Origin: Nitzschia sp. DOCU1
Taxonomy: Eukaryota > Bacillariophyta > Bacillariophyceae > Bacillariales > Bacillariaceae
Assembly (NCBI GenBank): GCA_951394045.1
Contig: OX595989.1
Span: 1,984,001-2,048,000 of the forward strand
Reading direction: 5' to 3'
Length of the DNA: 64,000 nt
The position numbers were made by a program, and so were the translations under genes. Position 1 is the stretch's first letter, and every line of letters starts with the position of its first letter. Below are positions 32,001 through 39,855 of the stretch, piece by piece. The notes under the pieces are model-generated. The model was not told where the DNA came from. It did not search any database and was given only the letters and a program-made list of their open reading frames with translations.

Positions 32001-33096
32001 AAGCCACATCAAGTACAACGTGAAGCTTCAGCATCGGCGTGATGCTGATCAGCGACTCGTTGGGCTTGAAGTGGAAACGTTTGAGCGACTGAAGGCAACT
32101 GGTGGCGCAAACGATTTGCCCGATGATTTGCCACCTCAGCATCCTCTGATGCCGAAGTACGAGAAGGTTGATGTCAAGGCGCATCAACAAGAGAGCAAGC
32201 GCCAGTACATGCAAAACAGGCGCGCCAGCAAGTTTCATCAACCAGCTGCAACGCCGGCGACTAGCCGGAAAAGACAACGAGTTGATCCGCCAGCAGTGGT
32301 GACACCCTCCCCAACGGCGCCTCCTCCAACGATGACGAGCAAAAGAAGAGTGCAAGTGACGACTGGGACAAGTCAAAAGCGACGGCGCACCGTTCCAATG
32401 ACAATGGAACGGCCAGAGACTGTTGCTGAAATCTGCCGAATGATGCGACGAGACAATTTTCACGCTTCTTTCATCGACAAGGCGACTACTCTCTTCGACT
32501 TTTACAACGTTGTCGGCAATGGTAACTGTGGAATCTATTGCTTCGAAAAGTATCTTTCCGAAGCACTTGGAGAAGAAGTCCAGGGTCCAACGCGACGGCG
32601 CCAGCAGCTACAGTCCATGCTAGTCGATGAAGCAATACGGGCCGAGATCGAACAGTACATGGATACTACCAGTACTGAGAGTGGTGTCTCATTAATTGCT
32701 TACCAGATCTACTCTACTGAAAAAGAAATTTATGTCGAAGGCGAGTCGTACGAGCGTGGTGCTCCTGGCTCCCGATACGTCGATCTGCAAACAATGGGTC
32801 CATTGCTCATCTCGCAATTTGACATCAGTAATTTCATCCACATCAGTGGACAACAAGTCAGGTCATGCTCTATCTGGCAGCGGGACGAGGACTCACTCCT
32901 TCTAAACATGAGGGCCGTCGATCTAGAAGCCGCGGATGCTCGACATTCGAACTTCTTGCTTGCCCTTCTAGCATCATTGGATCCAAATGATGCTAGATAC
33001 GACGCTGAGAAAGCGTCAACAACGTTCACTGTCTACCTACACGGACCGCACTTTTGGTGGCTTCGTCCCAAGGCATGGAGCAAGAACATAAACTAG
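26062..33096 (+). CDS. Helitron Rep/helicase with OTU-like C-terminus
   Basis: A single uninterrupted frame of 2344 residues. Order: a long basic, acidic and Ser-rich head (1-390); a Cys-rich stretch CGVCKERSPY...CKRCAIDKK (about 400-450); a Helitron-type region; the Rep nuclease with GTAHIHGCC (HUH motif, about 906) and IVDYMCKYITK (paired catalytic Tyr, about 1156/1160); and a PIF1-type helicase with GKGGTGKST (about 1533), FIDEYSM (about 1618) and WTIHKSQGQTL (about 1925). Near the end, NVVGNGNCGIYCFEKYL (about 2150) and LHGPHFWW (about 2325) resemble the Cys and His boxes of OTU cysteine proteases. Helitrons move by rolling-circle replication from one strand. The intact frame suggests recent activity. 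The start is the first ATG of the frame. Confidence 0.93.
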   Translation: MPRPAKYATAEEVKKARAEAKRLRRERQKLAKRKNAHDELSPPPPPPPPVQSQELVSSNNNRLKCSSDDDAKKAKKAELDAERLRQERQRLDRKRLGRKTASKHHAHDKLSSPSPQSPSMQPQDTNDSNAIENHDNDESSSSQPSSPMQPQELFNSDASESHAHDKFASSLSMEPQEVLNMQSSTLARLLDSNASRLEAARLRRGRRKRELETASARHQDLLSKESQPQQVLKIQKDSRESRRLRTKYSRLLQDAVEKELASMVVPSKKNPEVDDEASSPVAARARGSKKKQKTKHVASPVKVFKKRKYVRRHVRDNIKGVPKFQACLDVLTSEEFCTADGDDDDDAEKIDWTKKKPTKKPTEILSAIAANKVLVSDLAPFEKNQNVINASKNCLDRWALCSNWFHCGVCKERSPYTVDSGESCHDKNGKQVSVCKRCAIDKKKEHVYVWGAENKMDPFPNGYNEKLPKLTNEEKMMIAPILPIIRLIHIGGGRFSSKGYAINIEKENFDPWVESLPRHLENAPIYIVVSRKDKADKVYKCRVRKDAILEWIHECIRNDQYWFRKIKIDHEYLEDLSNTPAGDRIRRVIVQETEDSSDDDDFLDGEEVNGPDESGATGDGIDDDDDGGDEDDNDNSPPSYHIAQPIAEPSSDEVVKGTLADPLELPATGNAINEWEVEGIQSGCFPYLFPHGTGDCTFTDRKVAVSRNDANKHLLWYCVKLEDGSFYYPFADDERWMAYAQTTDEKERLRQQKRVWFKNNPRFGHLSMEALLERAKDEPTFIFELMSSMIAYNGNILGSDAFFLQHRNNLETLIEQEGAPTMWYTLTAADNHWCDLFKCSGQTYDPSWTEKEKADARRKFVRRNPHIVDEFFYQRAGIMLKEFLESKGVLDADWVWYRVEYQKRGTAHIHGCCRLHSDPGLCALGDKVYEGRLAQRQLEESFDLTPKVGGFTADQTSLDEYKTSYPKLSEDARHQVLEKNPSLIDQLEARVADGIAAQTVITNYTDWLITTIHPNPPSDAESDERDDKTVFKTGPDNPHPSSIDPRPYFDGRKSEEAGTELYCQQCNCVQRHKHSAGYCCRGGKPCRGNYPHPLRETSIISVTESHNSKTGAITRRLDYYSSCNDRWLNPHIRAWMEVWQANMDVRITFDASKIVDYMCKYITKPEGGSNPRTKRLLGALIIKSADEDKSVEATLARVMQQMHGSRERSSQEHCHLINGQHLVHSTHTFRNINLWDELAMVDEITDANGKAQLSKRVSMVAAYAKRMSEASYLHKDHFREAMALNVAAMSLNEFCLKFVVGARASHRNKIKYREPVERKQVMRYLPKTRAIPSGDRKKYADFCKYQCIRYIVWVDRSCNAYGGEDATDDDIIARWESHLASLAASGFNAPETIMSEINRLMSSSRRKDSDIVCGDNGDGISNDDDETDNLDPMGFNAEHLQLQLDIDEDDIRIEFNKDHAISTMADYPDAVADPVLTFATLQDSTVSAPVVNSLPFEALNTKQKIFVRLLEAILEEWDKPKDQRKFSRGIILCGKGGTGKSTAVNYVRQTMLREDESVALAPTGKAACVINGSTFFNRKNGLAVPVRDSGSKNKQYTPLNGIQLKRLQAKYQNVKLVFIDEYSMISQELLSFINRRLQEIKANKEDFGGCILILAGDSAQLPPVCNPFPLWDTMAKNIKDTVREGRTLYHKFFTNVVRLDEVKRIAGDPNAEAFLKFLLRLAEGELTEGDWNDFMNRCSKSRMRDDEWERRGFEDKQRAYFLTPTNKAANEYNAKTLQSLGQSIVRIDAINSGPTKAIAAKMKALPSDECRGLRNEIFLCTGAKVSLTTNLWTEAGLANGQTGIVRDVVYADDAQVPDMPLFVWVEIDDYRGPSFFPGNQDRSKWVPITPIVHEVPMRDTSSKKKDKCVEWKSAERKQIPLTLAWAWTIHKSQGQTLKGPIVMDIGTKEMEVGLTYVAVSRACAFNTIGLIKPATRNRLTSHIKYNVKLQHRRDADQRLVGLEVETFERLKATGGANDLPDDLPPQHPLMPKYEKVDVKAHQQESKRQYMQNRRASKFHQPAATPATSRKRQRVDPPAVVTPSPTAPPPTMTSKRRVQVTTGTSQKRRRTVPMTMERPETVAEICRMMRRDNFHASFIDKATTLFDFYNVVGNGNCGIYCFEKYLSEALGEEVQGPTRRRQQLQSMLVDEAIRAEIEQYMDTTSTESGVSLIAYQIYSTEKEIYVEGESYERGAPGSRYVDLQTMGPLLISQFDISNFIHISGQQVRSCSIWQRDEDSLLLNMRAVDLEAADARHSNFLLALLASLDPNDARYDAEKASTTFTVYLHGPHFWWLRPKAWSKNIN

Positions 33097-33995
33097 AACA
33101 ATAATTTTTCTTTCTAGATTATGATTGTAATTACAATTGTCTCGTCTTGCTCGTCTCGTCTCGTCTCGTCTCGTCTCGTCGTCTCGTCATCTCGTCATCT
33201 CGTCATCGCATCGCAATGACGGTCTCGGATGCAATTAAAATAAAGAATTTGTTGTGTGTCTGTAATTCTACCTTACTTGCATCGCCCCCGGATATGACTA
33301 ATCCGTTCGAAGTTAGTGGGACGATGTTTGCTGCTGGTAGGTTCAGCGCAGCGGCTCCCTTTCTGCAAGATTAAGAGTGGCCGTGTCAGGGCCAACTCGA
33401 AATCTCGCTGCCGACTGAGCCAGGGACCAGCTCAAGTCGACTCACCAGAGGCAGGACGGGCCCCCGGGACGTTCTTATTTAAAGTCGGCTGTCCTAGCCG
33501 ACTCGTCCTCTCAGCTTGCAGCACTCTAGGTCTGCACCAGCGAAAGAGGGGTGAAGTAGGGATGCGTCGTTCGGCTTGGGCCCCCCCGGCCCACCAGCGG
33601 AAACGACAGTAGTAGGGGATAAGGACCGTAGTTAGCGGCCCCGAGGCTCATAGGGCCCCGCTTTTCCCAATAGGGCGCCCATTACAGCGCCCCTGGGGTT
33701 CGTTGTCGTCACCCACAACTGCTCTTGCTGTGTCGTCGGACGGCTAGGGCCAATCGGGGCCCTCCAGCGGAACGACGGTCGTAGTAGGGTAGTCAGGGCC
33801 AGTAGTTAGACCCCGGGGCTCGTTGTAGCCCCGATTCCCGTTTATGGGGCGGCCATTACGGCCACGTAGGTATCCCCCGGGTTCCGTTCTCGAACCCCTT
33901 CCGTGGACTCAAGACGACAGGGTGGAACCTAATCGAAACAGGAGCCGAACGAGAAGGGGGGGGAGAGACGGGGTATTGTTGTGTGTAGCCATCAA
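33097..33995. other. 3' flank of Helitron: SSR and duplicated GC-rich blocks
   Basis: A tcgtc microsatellite fills 33140-33208. Two related GC-rich blocks lie at about 33598-33705 and 33766-33890; both run from cggaa(a)cgac.gt through a gtagttag core to ggccattacggcc-like and ctggggttcg-like ends. The Helitron 3' end (CTRR after a hairpin) should be near, but I found no unambiguous site. Confidence 0.5.
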
Positions 33996-34098
33996 TCAAC
34001 AGTAGAGGGTGTTGATGATGGTGACGACGATGGTGGTGATGATGTTGGCGACGATGGTGATGATGATGACATGACCATGATGTTGTTGAGGTTGTTGA

Positions 34099-34135
<37 letters not shown>

Positions 34136-34423
34136 GCTGTTCTTTCATTCCAGATCTGTCGGTGGTAGCTTTGCAGTCATCGCGCAGGTCATCCGCGCGC
34201 ACGAACGGAATCGCCAATCTCGCCAACGCGTGCGCCTTTGGATTTTTAGCCAATGTAATTAGGCGAAGTATTGGAGGACAGTGCCAATGTAGTTAAGGCA
34301 CATCCTTTTGATTCTGCTCGCCAATTATGGTTACATAGAGAAGTCGTCCGGACAAATGCGTGCGAACCATGGTCACATAGAGGAGTGCACGTGCGTTCGA
34401 TCGATCGAGTCGAACAACGGCGC
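33996..34423. repeat. GATGGTGAT-like and TTG microsatellites
   Basis: GAT/GAC/GGT triplet repeats fill 34010-34080, followed by an almost pure TGT run at about 34081-34135. No gene is supported; open frames here only translate the repeats. Confidence 0.8.
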
Positions 34424-35040
34424 AACGAGCAATCAACTATCACACAAAACGAGCAATCAACTATCACACGGAACGAGCAATTTTTAGGTGCTGAACCCCC
34501 ACGAACAATCAACTAACATTAGGGTTGGGTTTGGGTGGGTTGGAACACGGTTACTATCTAGTAGAATCAATGACGACGAGCAATCAACTATCACACGGAA
34601 CGAGCAATCAACTATCACACGGAACGAGCAATTTTTAGGTGCTGAACCCCCACGAACAATCAACTAACATTAGGGTTGGGTTTGGGTGGGTTGGAACACG
34701 GTTACTATCTAGTAGAATCAATGACGACGAGCAATCAACTATCACACGGAACGAGCAATCAACTATCACACGGAACGAGCAATTTTTAGGTGCTGAACCC
34801 CCACGAACAATCAACTAACATTAGGGTTGGGTTTGGGTGGGTTGGAACACGGTTACTATCTAGTAGAATCAATGACAACGAGCAATCAACTATCACACGG
34901 AACGAGCAATCAACTATCACACGGAATGAGCAATCAACTATCACACGGAACGAGCAATTTTTAGGTGCTGAACCCCCACGAACAATCAACTAACATTAGG
35001 GTTGGGTTTGGGTGGGTTGGAACACGGTTACTATCTAGTA
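34424..35040. repeat. 151-bp satellite array, four copies
   Basis: The block ttaggtgctgaaccccc recurs at 34484, 34635, 34786 and 34961. Each unit also has two or three copies of a 24-bp subunit, gagcaatcaactatcacac plus a few bases; the fourth unit has one extra subunit, explaining its 175-bp spacing. Each unit ends with attagggttgggtttggg and gttactatctagtag. Copies two to four are almost identical. The same family occurs at 866-1120. Confidence 0.95.
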
Positions 35041-35049
35041 GAGTCCCCC

Positions 35050-35290
35050 GTCGTCGATGGATACGAAAGCACAAGTAATTTTCGATAAAGCGGCGATTTC
35101 TCGTAGTAATGTTCTTTCGGCAGGCATATTTATTTATGACGTATGATGATTAGAGCCCCCCGTGGTCGACCGGTATATCAATGGATACGAAAGCACTAGT
35201 AATTTTCGATAAACTGGTGATTTCTCGTAGTCGTGACTTTTACCTTGGCATATATATTCATGACGTGCGACGACTCATTCAAAAGCAGTC
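35050..35290. repeat. ~124-bp tandem duplication
   Basis: atggatacgaaagcac starts at 35057 and again at 35181; each copy continues with agtaattttcgataaa, gatttctcgtagt and a catgacgt-like end. It lies directly upstream of the acidic gene at 35355 and may include its promoter. Confidence 0.8.
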
Positions 35291-35354
35291 GTTTTCCTCA
35301 TCTTTCTTGAGAAACGACAAGTCGTTTTGAGAATGTTCCCATTGAAAGCAAACA

Positions 35355-35852
35355 ATGTCCGACAATCCACCGAACGACGATGACAACGAGTCTTCAGACG
35401 ATGATTGGGTTACTCCTGTCCATTATATGGACGCAGTAATCCACTACATCTACGATCCTCTGTCTGACTACGCTAGTGACGATTACCATGACCCCTCTGA
35501 CGACGATGATGAATCGACCGATGATGAGGTCGGTGACTACGAACGCGTAAGTCATGAGGAAATCGAAGCTAATCTTGACCGATACATTGCAGAGACGCTA
35601 GCCTTGTGGGATGTTGATGCGGATGTCGATGCAGATGTCGATGCGGATGCGCCGGATGTGGATGCGGATGCGGGTGGTCGCAACGACGACGACCATGTCC
35701 AATGCAATCCACGACCTTGCGATTATGTAGATGAAGATGACTATCGTGGCGAAGAGTGGGAAGAAGAATTAGATGATTACATCGCCGATGCTCTAGTCCG
35801 TCACGGTGTGTACCCTGACGAGGACGACTACGACGACGATCCCTTGCGATGA
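35355..35852 (+). CDS. Hyperacidic small protein 1, unknown function
   Basis: A single exon from ATG encodes 165 residues with a very high Asp/Glu content. It has the patch ESSDDDWVTPVHYMD at the N-terminus, a short repeat of the form VDADVDADVDAD in the middle, and a Tyr/Asp-rich end. Two similar short helices, EEIEANLDRYIAETLAL and EWEEELDDYIADALVRHGV, look like an internal duplication. No known domain is seen. Two further acidic proteins are encoded within 2 kb, all flanked by repeats. The gene could be element cargo; that is a guess. Confidence 0.55.
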   Translation: MSDNPPNDDDNESSDDDWVTPVHYMDAVIHYIYDPLSDYASDDYHDPSDDDDESTDDEVGDYERVSHEEIEANLDRYIAETLALWDVDADVDADVDADAPDVDADAGGRNDDDHVQCNPRPCDYVDEDDYRGEEWEEELDDYIADALVRHGVYPDEDDYDDDPLR

Positions 35853-35927
35853 CGAGGATTTCTACAAACTAATCAATTTCTACTATTGAATTACGAATAG
35901 GCTATTAATAATAGTTATCTAACTAGT

Positions 35928-36500
35928 CTATTCATCAATGTATTCTTTCTGCTTCGAATCGTCATCTTCGTCGACACTGTCAAATGCCAAAGTGTGCTCG
36001 TTTTCTTGATCTTGTTTCATTTCTTCTGCACTGTCATCCTCTTCTTCCAATTCGTTAATGTTTTCGTCATCGTCTTCTTCTTCTTCCATCTCGTCCGACG
36101 ACTCTTGACTACTCACTAGGACTCCAATGGGTCTTGGTGGCGGCCCCCAACGCCCCGGCGGCGGGCCTTCTCCATCGCCAGCCAAGGCCCCCAACATTTC
36201 AACATCCTCGTCCAAGGGCCACTGAATAATCGGCAGCTCGTCCACATCCGGATTCCATCTTTGAAAATCTCCATCCTCGAACCATTGACCATCGAAGTAG
36301 CGGTAAAACATTTCCAATTCTTCATGCGTCCAGTCATTCGGGCGTAACACCAGTGCCCTGACAACATCTCGAATAGGCGGCACGTAACCCTCTTGTGCGA
36401 ACTCTTGTAGAAGTATGTGTCATTCCCGACGTTGGAAATAATCCGGCTGTGGATTTCCATCCCAATCTTCGTAGTCATCTTCGATTGCTTCTTCGTCCAT
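35928..36500 (-). pseudogene. Acidic protein 2, in-frame TGA at codon 27
   Basis: An ATG at 36500 opens a frame (MDEEAIEDDYEDW) that runs 26 codons to a TGA at 36422-36420, then stays open in the same frame to 35928, about 190 codons in all. Around the TGA the text reads QRRE-stop-HILLQEFAQEGY, which looks continuous. The body has a Trp- and Pro-containing domain (LVLRPNDWTHEELEMFYRYFDGQW; LPIIQWPLDEDVE) and then a Pro/Arg-rich linker and acidic tail. A CGA-to-TGA change is the simplest cause. Selenocysteine is an alternative, but I see no selenocysteine insertion element in the short 3' flank. No family is recognised. Confidence 0.55.
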
Positions 36501-36807
36501 TGTCGTTTTCTCATTTGTTTCTCAAAACTAAAATGTGAGACCAATTTTATTCTCAACGACTCGATTGATTGATTGTTGCGTCGAGTCGATCTTGTCGTCA
36601 AAGTGGAAACCGGGGGGTCCCCGGTTTGTTTTAGTCGATCCTAGTGTAAGGGAAACGGGGGCCCCCGGTTTGGGGGGGGGGGAGTCGCGGATGATTTGTA
36701 TAAAGATAGTAACTACTGACTAATGAATTACTACTATTAGAACGAGTATTACAGACTAATACGGTTCTTAAATACATGAATAGCCTAATAAGGATTTAAA
36801 ATCACTA
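36501..36807. other. Spacer with two G/C hairpins
   Basis: aaaccggggggtccccggttt at 36607-36627 is a 9-bp perfect hairpin. A second, aaacgggggcccccggttt at 36653-36671, is a near copy. A run of G follows at 36672-36682. No gene is seen. Confidence 0.6.
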
Positions 36808-37299
36808 CTAGTAATCTTCCCACAGCCCCATGACTTCGCTGCCATTGGGGCATTGAACGATCTGGTAGGCCAGATCTCCTTCACTAACAACAGACGATGA
36901 CACATCAGACTCATCGTCGTCCATGTAGTCGCTGTCATCGTCATCGTCGTCTATCTCGATGGCGGTCGAAGGGCTCATCCCCTCAACCACCTCGACCTCG
37001 TCATCCTCGTCATCCTCAACATCGTCGTCCTCATCATCAACATCGTCGTCGTTGTCGTTGTCGTTGTTGTTTGTCTTCCTCCTCTTCTTTTGATGGTGGT
37101 GGTCCTCGTTGACTTCGTTGCCGCCGCCGTTGGTTTCGTTATCGTCGTCGTCCTCGTTACCGTCATCATCATCGTACTCGTCATCGTCGTCGTCCTCCTC
37201 TACCACCATCACGTTGTCTTGACCACTTGCGTAGTGGTTCAAGTAAACACGGTGTAAGTACCGTCGGTGGTGCTGATTGTTGTTGCTCCACATTGTCAT
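36808..37299 (-). CDS. Hyperacidic small protein 3, unknown function
   Basis: A single exon of 163 residues starts at the first in-frame ATG (MTMWSNNNQHH). A short Asn/His-rich head is followed by long Asp runs broken by a basic patch KKRRKT at about residue 72, which could serve in nuclear import. It ends with VQCPNGSEVMGLWEDY. Acidic runs of this sort occur in histone chaperones, but no chaperone fold is visible. The repeats of GAC/GAT codons make the frame partly a translated microsatellite, so I am not sure it is a gene. Confidence 0.45.
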   Translation of the reverse strand: MTMWSNNNQHHRRYLHRVYLNHYASGQDNVMVVEEDDDDDEYDDDDGNEDDDDNETNGGGNEVNEDHHHQKKRRKTNNNDNDNDDDVDDEDDDVEDDEDDEVEVVEGMSPSTAIEIDDDDDDSDYMDDDESDVSSSVVSEGDLAYQIVQCPNGSEVMGLWEDY

Positions 37300-37452
37300 G
37301 AGAATGACCTTCTCGTTCTTGAATTTTCGGGTGCTTGTCAATAAAAAGATACGTTTTGGATTTGTCGTCGTGTTCTCACAATGTCCCCGTTTTTAGTTTG
37401 ATTGTTGTGTTTTGGGGAGTCCCCTCCCCCGGTCGGCCCGCGCCGGCCGATG

Positions 37453-37557
37453 AATGGCCCAGCGGCCCGAGCGCCCGCCTTACCGCGCCGGTACGATAGA
37501 AAATGGAGCGCCAACCAACCCGCGCTCCGTTTTCTATCGCTCCCGCGTTACACTTAT
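37453..37557. repeat. 105-bp hairpin element, copy 2
   Basis: This matches 1176-1280 over the whole 105 bp with only a few substitutions. The hairpin arms are 37494-37510 and 37523-37539 and are unchanged from copy 1; the differences fall in the loop and outside the stem. It lies about 280 bp before the start of the PLC-like gene, on the same strand orientation as copy 1. Confidence 0.75.
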
Positions 37558-37834
37558 GATACCCGGTCCTGATATACTGACTCTCTGTCTGTGAGTCTGT
37601 ACCTGGTATGATACAGTCAGTACGACCTGCTGTCCGTTCATCGGCATCGGACGTCCATGTGGTTTGGCACGACCGCGCCCGCAAGCCCCAAAAATTCACG
37701 ACTCGCTCGGTTACCGCACTCTCGTCGTCCTCTTTCATCATCATCACCATTTACCTTGTCAAGGCTTCCGAGCGCCTTCATTACAAGCGTCCACATCCGA
37801 GACTACCAATACGACGCCGAGGCCGACCACGAAC

Positions 37835-39048
37835 ATGGGCCGCATGGATGAGCATGAAAAGACGCATTCCTGCACGTATATAAAAATCGCGGGTGTTGCT
37901 GTTTTGCTCGCTGTTACCGGCATTTTGATCTGGCGCTTCGCTCCGATTGACGACGTGATCGACAGCGTTCTTCCGACTTTCAACACCACCACTTCTGACG
38001 ACAGTTCTGGGGTAGATGGCGATGGTAAGAGCCCAGCATCCAGTCCGACGCCTCCTCCAATGAAGGGGGATCAATTCGAATTTATGAAGTGCGCCGACCC
38101 ACTGTCCGGCGACTGTTGCAATGGCTTGGACAACGGCTTTTGCGACCTCAGGGTTGACGAGGTCATGTTTGCAACTAGCCATAACGCAAATGCTGACTTC
38201 GAATCGGGTTTCCTATTCTCGCCGAATCATCAGTACAAGCTTGAAGATTCCCTGCCTGCTGGCTATCGCGCGATCAACGTTGATGCCTGCAATTGTGGAG
38301 GCCAGTTGCAATTCTGTCATGGAGTTTGCAGCTTCGGTACTCGCGATATCGTCGAGGTTCTTATGGGAATCAACGACTTTCTCGACGAAAACCCATCTGA
38401 AATAATCATCTTACCCATTGAACTGAACAGTGATGTGGACCAGCCAGTCGATTTGGATGAATTCTATTCATTGATGCAACAGGTTCCTGGTTTCGTTGAA
38501 AAATTTTACTCTCACCCGGACGCGACTACGCCGTGGCCAACAATGGGAGAGCTGGTGTCAGCAAACGAGGTGCGTAGGATGTGCAGGGATTTGGACTTGG
38601 TGTGTTCGGAATGACTGCTAACGACATCTGACGCCTGGTGCAGAGACTTATACTTTTCCACAGCAGAGGACCATCTTGCGATGAACAGGCCCCGTGCCCT
38701 CCCGGGCTTCATCCGTATGACAAATACGCCGTCAACACGCAGTGGCAGTTGGAAAATTTGGACGCTGCTGCCAACTTTGAGTCCTCCTGTACATTGACCG
38801 ATACGCCCAGCAACGAGACCACCTTCTTTGGACTAAACAATTTTGTGATACCGCCTGTTGAGTCGTCAGCGCAAATCATGAATGAGTACAACTACCTGAC
38901 CAATAGGATGGAGGCTTGTTCAACTTTCAATGGCGGCTTGGATGTCAACTTTGTATACGTCGACTTCTGGAGCGAGGGCGATCTCCCTCGTCTGGTGCAA
39001 GATCTCAATGCAGCAAAGGCTTCGCTTCGAAGGCTAGAACGTCCCTAG
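37835..39048 (+). CDS. PLC-like phosphodiesterase (PI-PLC X domain), membrane-anchored
   Basis: Two exons, 37835-38569 and 38644-39048, joined in phase 0 over a 74-bp intron, give 379 residues. A single hydrophobic segment (IKIAGVAVLLAVTGILIW, about 13-32) makes a signal anchor, then a Ser/Thr/Pro-rich spacer and a Cys-rich stretch. The X-domain-like core has MFATSHNANAD (first catalytic His), CHGVCSFGTRD (second His), and ILPIELNSDVDQ, then RLILFHSRGPSC across the exon join. PI-PLC X enzymes cleave the phosphodiester of phosphoinositides or related lipids; the secreted form suggests an extracellular or endomembrane substrate. The start is the first ATG before the anchor; the upstream frame overlaps the repeat. 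Confidence 0.8.
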
Positions 39049-39855
39049 AGTGAACGACATTATATAGCTTGCTTCTAAAGAACTAGCATCCAGTCTATAG
39101 TATACCTTATGTCAATATCTCACACAACTGGTAGCTTTTCAAAACCTTTCCACCAGTTTTAGCCATCTTTCATTTGGCAGCCAAGGATTAAACCCGGATT
39201 CCGCTGAATACCTTCTAAGGCAATAGAGCCACCCGTAAAAGACGATGTGAGACCTCGCTTCAAGTGCCGGGGCAAACCTGATAGTTAGAAGAACACTCGT
39301 CGTCGATTGGACAAGTAGCAGACCCAGTGCAGCAAACAGAGGACTTACGGAAACCGGTATTGCGAGGCTTCGTGCTTAGATCATGCAGCAGGTATCATCG
39401 CAATGAACTGGTGATAAATAGCTATGTGGGAGCTTGAGCGTAATTGATTCGGCCCAGATAGAATCAGTCCCTCCCGCTAGTTGTTGTAACACTGTCATGG
39501 TGAATCCCGTGTCGAGCCGCCCATACCTAGAGTACCGGTAGTACGATACCACGTACCTGGTATCATACCAGGTATCGTACGATACTATTGTACGATACCA
39601 ACAGTACCTGGTACCAGGTACCCAGGTACGATTCGTACCGTACGAATCCGATCAAAAATCCGTAGCGCCGCAAATGCATATCTCGTGAAAGAAGATCCTC
39701 ATCACCTTTGAACTTGTGTCGTTTCGTCCTTTCCCCATTAATCTCCTCCCGGTCGTTCTTCGTTGTTGTAGCACATAGGTACTACCCCTGCCAGTATACT
39801 TGAATAGAGAAAAGCCTTGGAATTGCCATAAGACAACCCTTTCATAAAATCAGTC
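39049..39855. other. Intergenic region with palindrome cluster
   Basis: No gene is seen. Most of the segment is unremarkable; the palindromes at 39541-39650 are listed separately. Confidence 0.5.
39541..39650. repeat. Cluster of perfect palindromes
   Basis: Within 110 bp lie acctggtatcataccaggt (39555-39573, arms perfect around one base), gtatcgtacgatac (39572-39585), gtacctggtaccaggtac (39604-39621) and gattcgtaccgtacgaatc (39630-39648). They share GTACGATAC and ACCTGGTA words. Related words (acctggtatgata) occur next to the hairpin element copy 2 at about 37600. Confidence 0.85.

Noticed and set aside
33981..34262. Leu-rich 93-codon frame
   Set aside because: It only translates the TTG and GAT microsatellites.
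34676..34692. Interstitial telomere (ttagggttgggtttggg)
   Set aside because: Only a few degenerate units within each satellite copy; not a true TTAGGG array.
34424..35040. CRISPR-like array
   Set aside because: The regular repeats have repeated, not unique, spacers and the genome is eukaryotic; it is a satellite.
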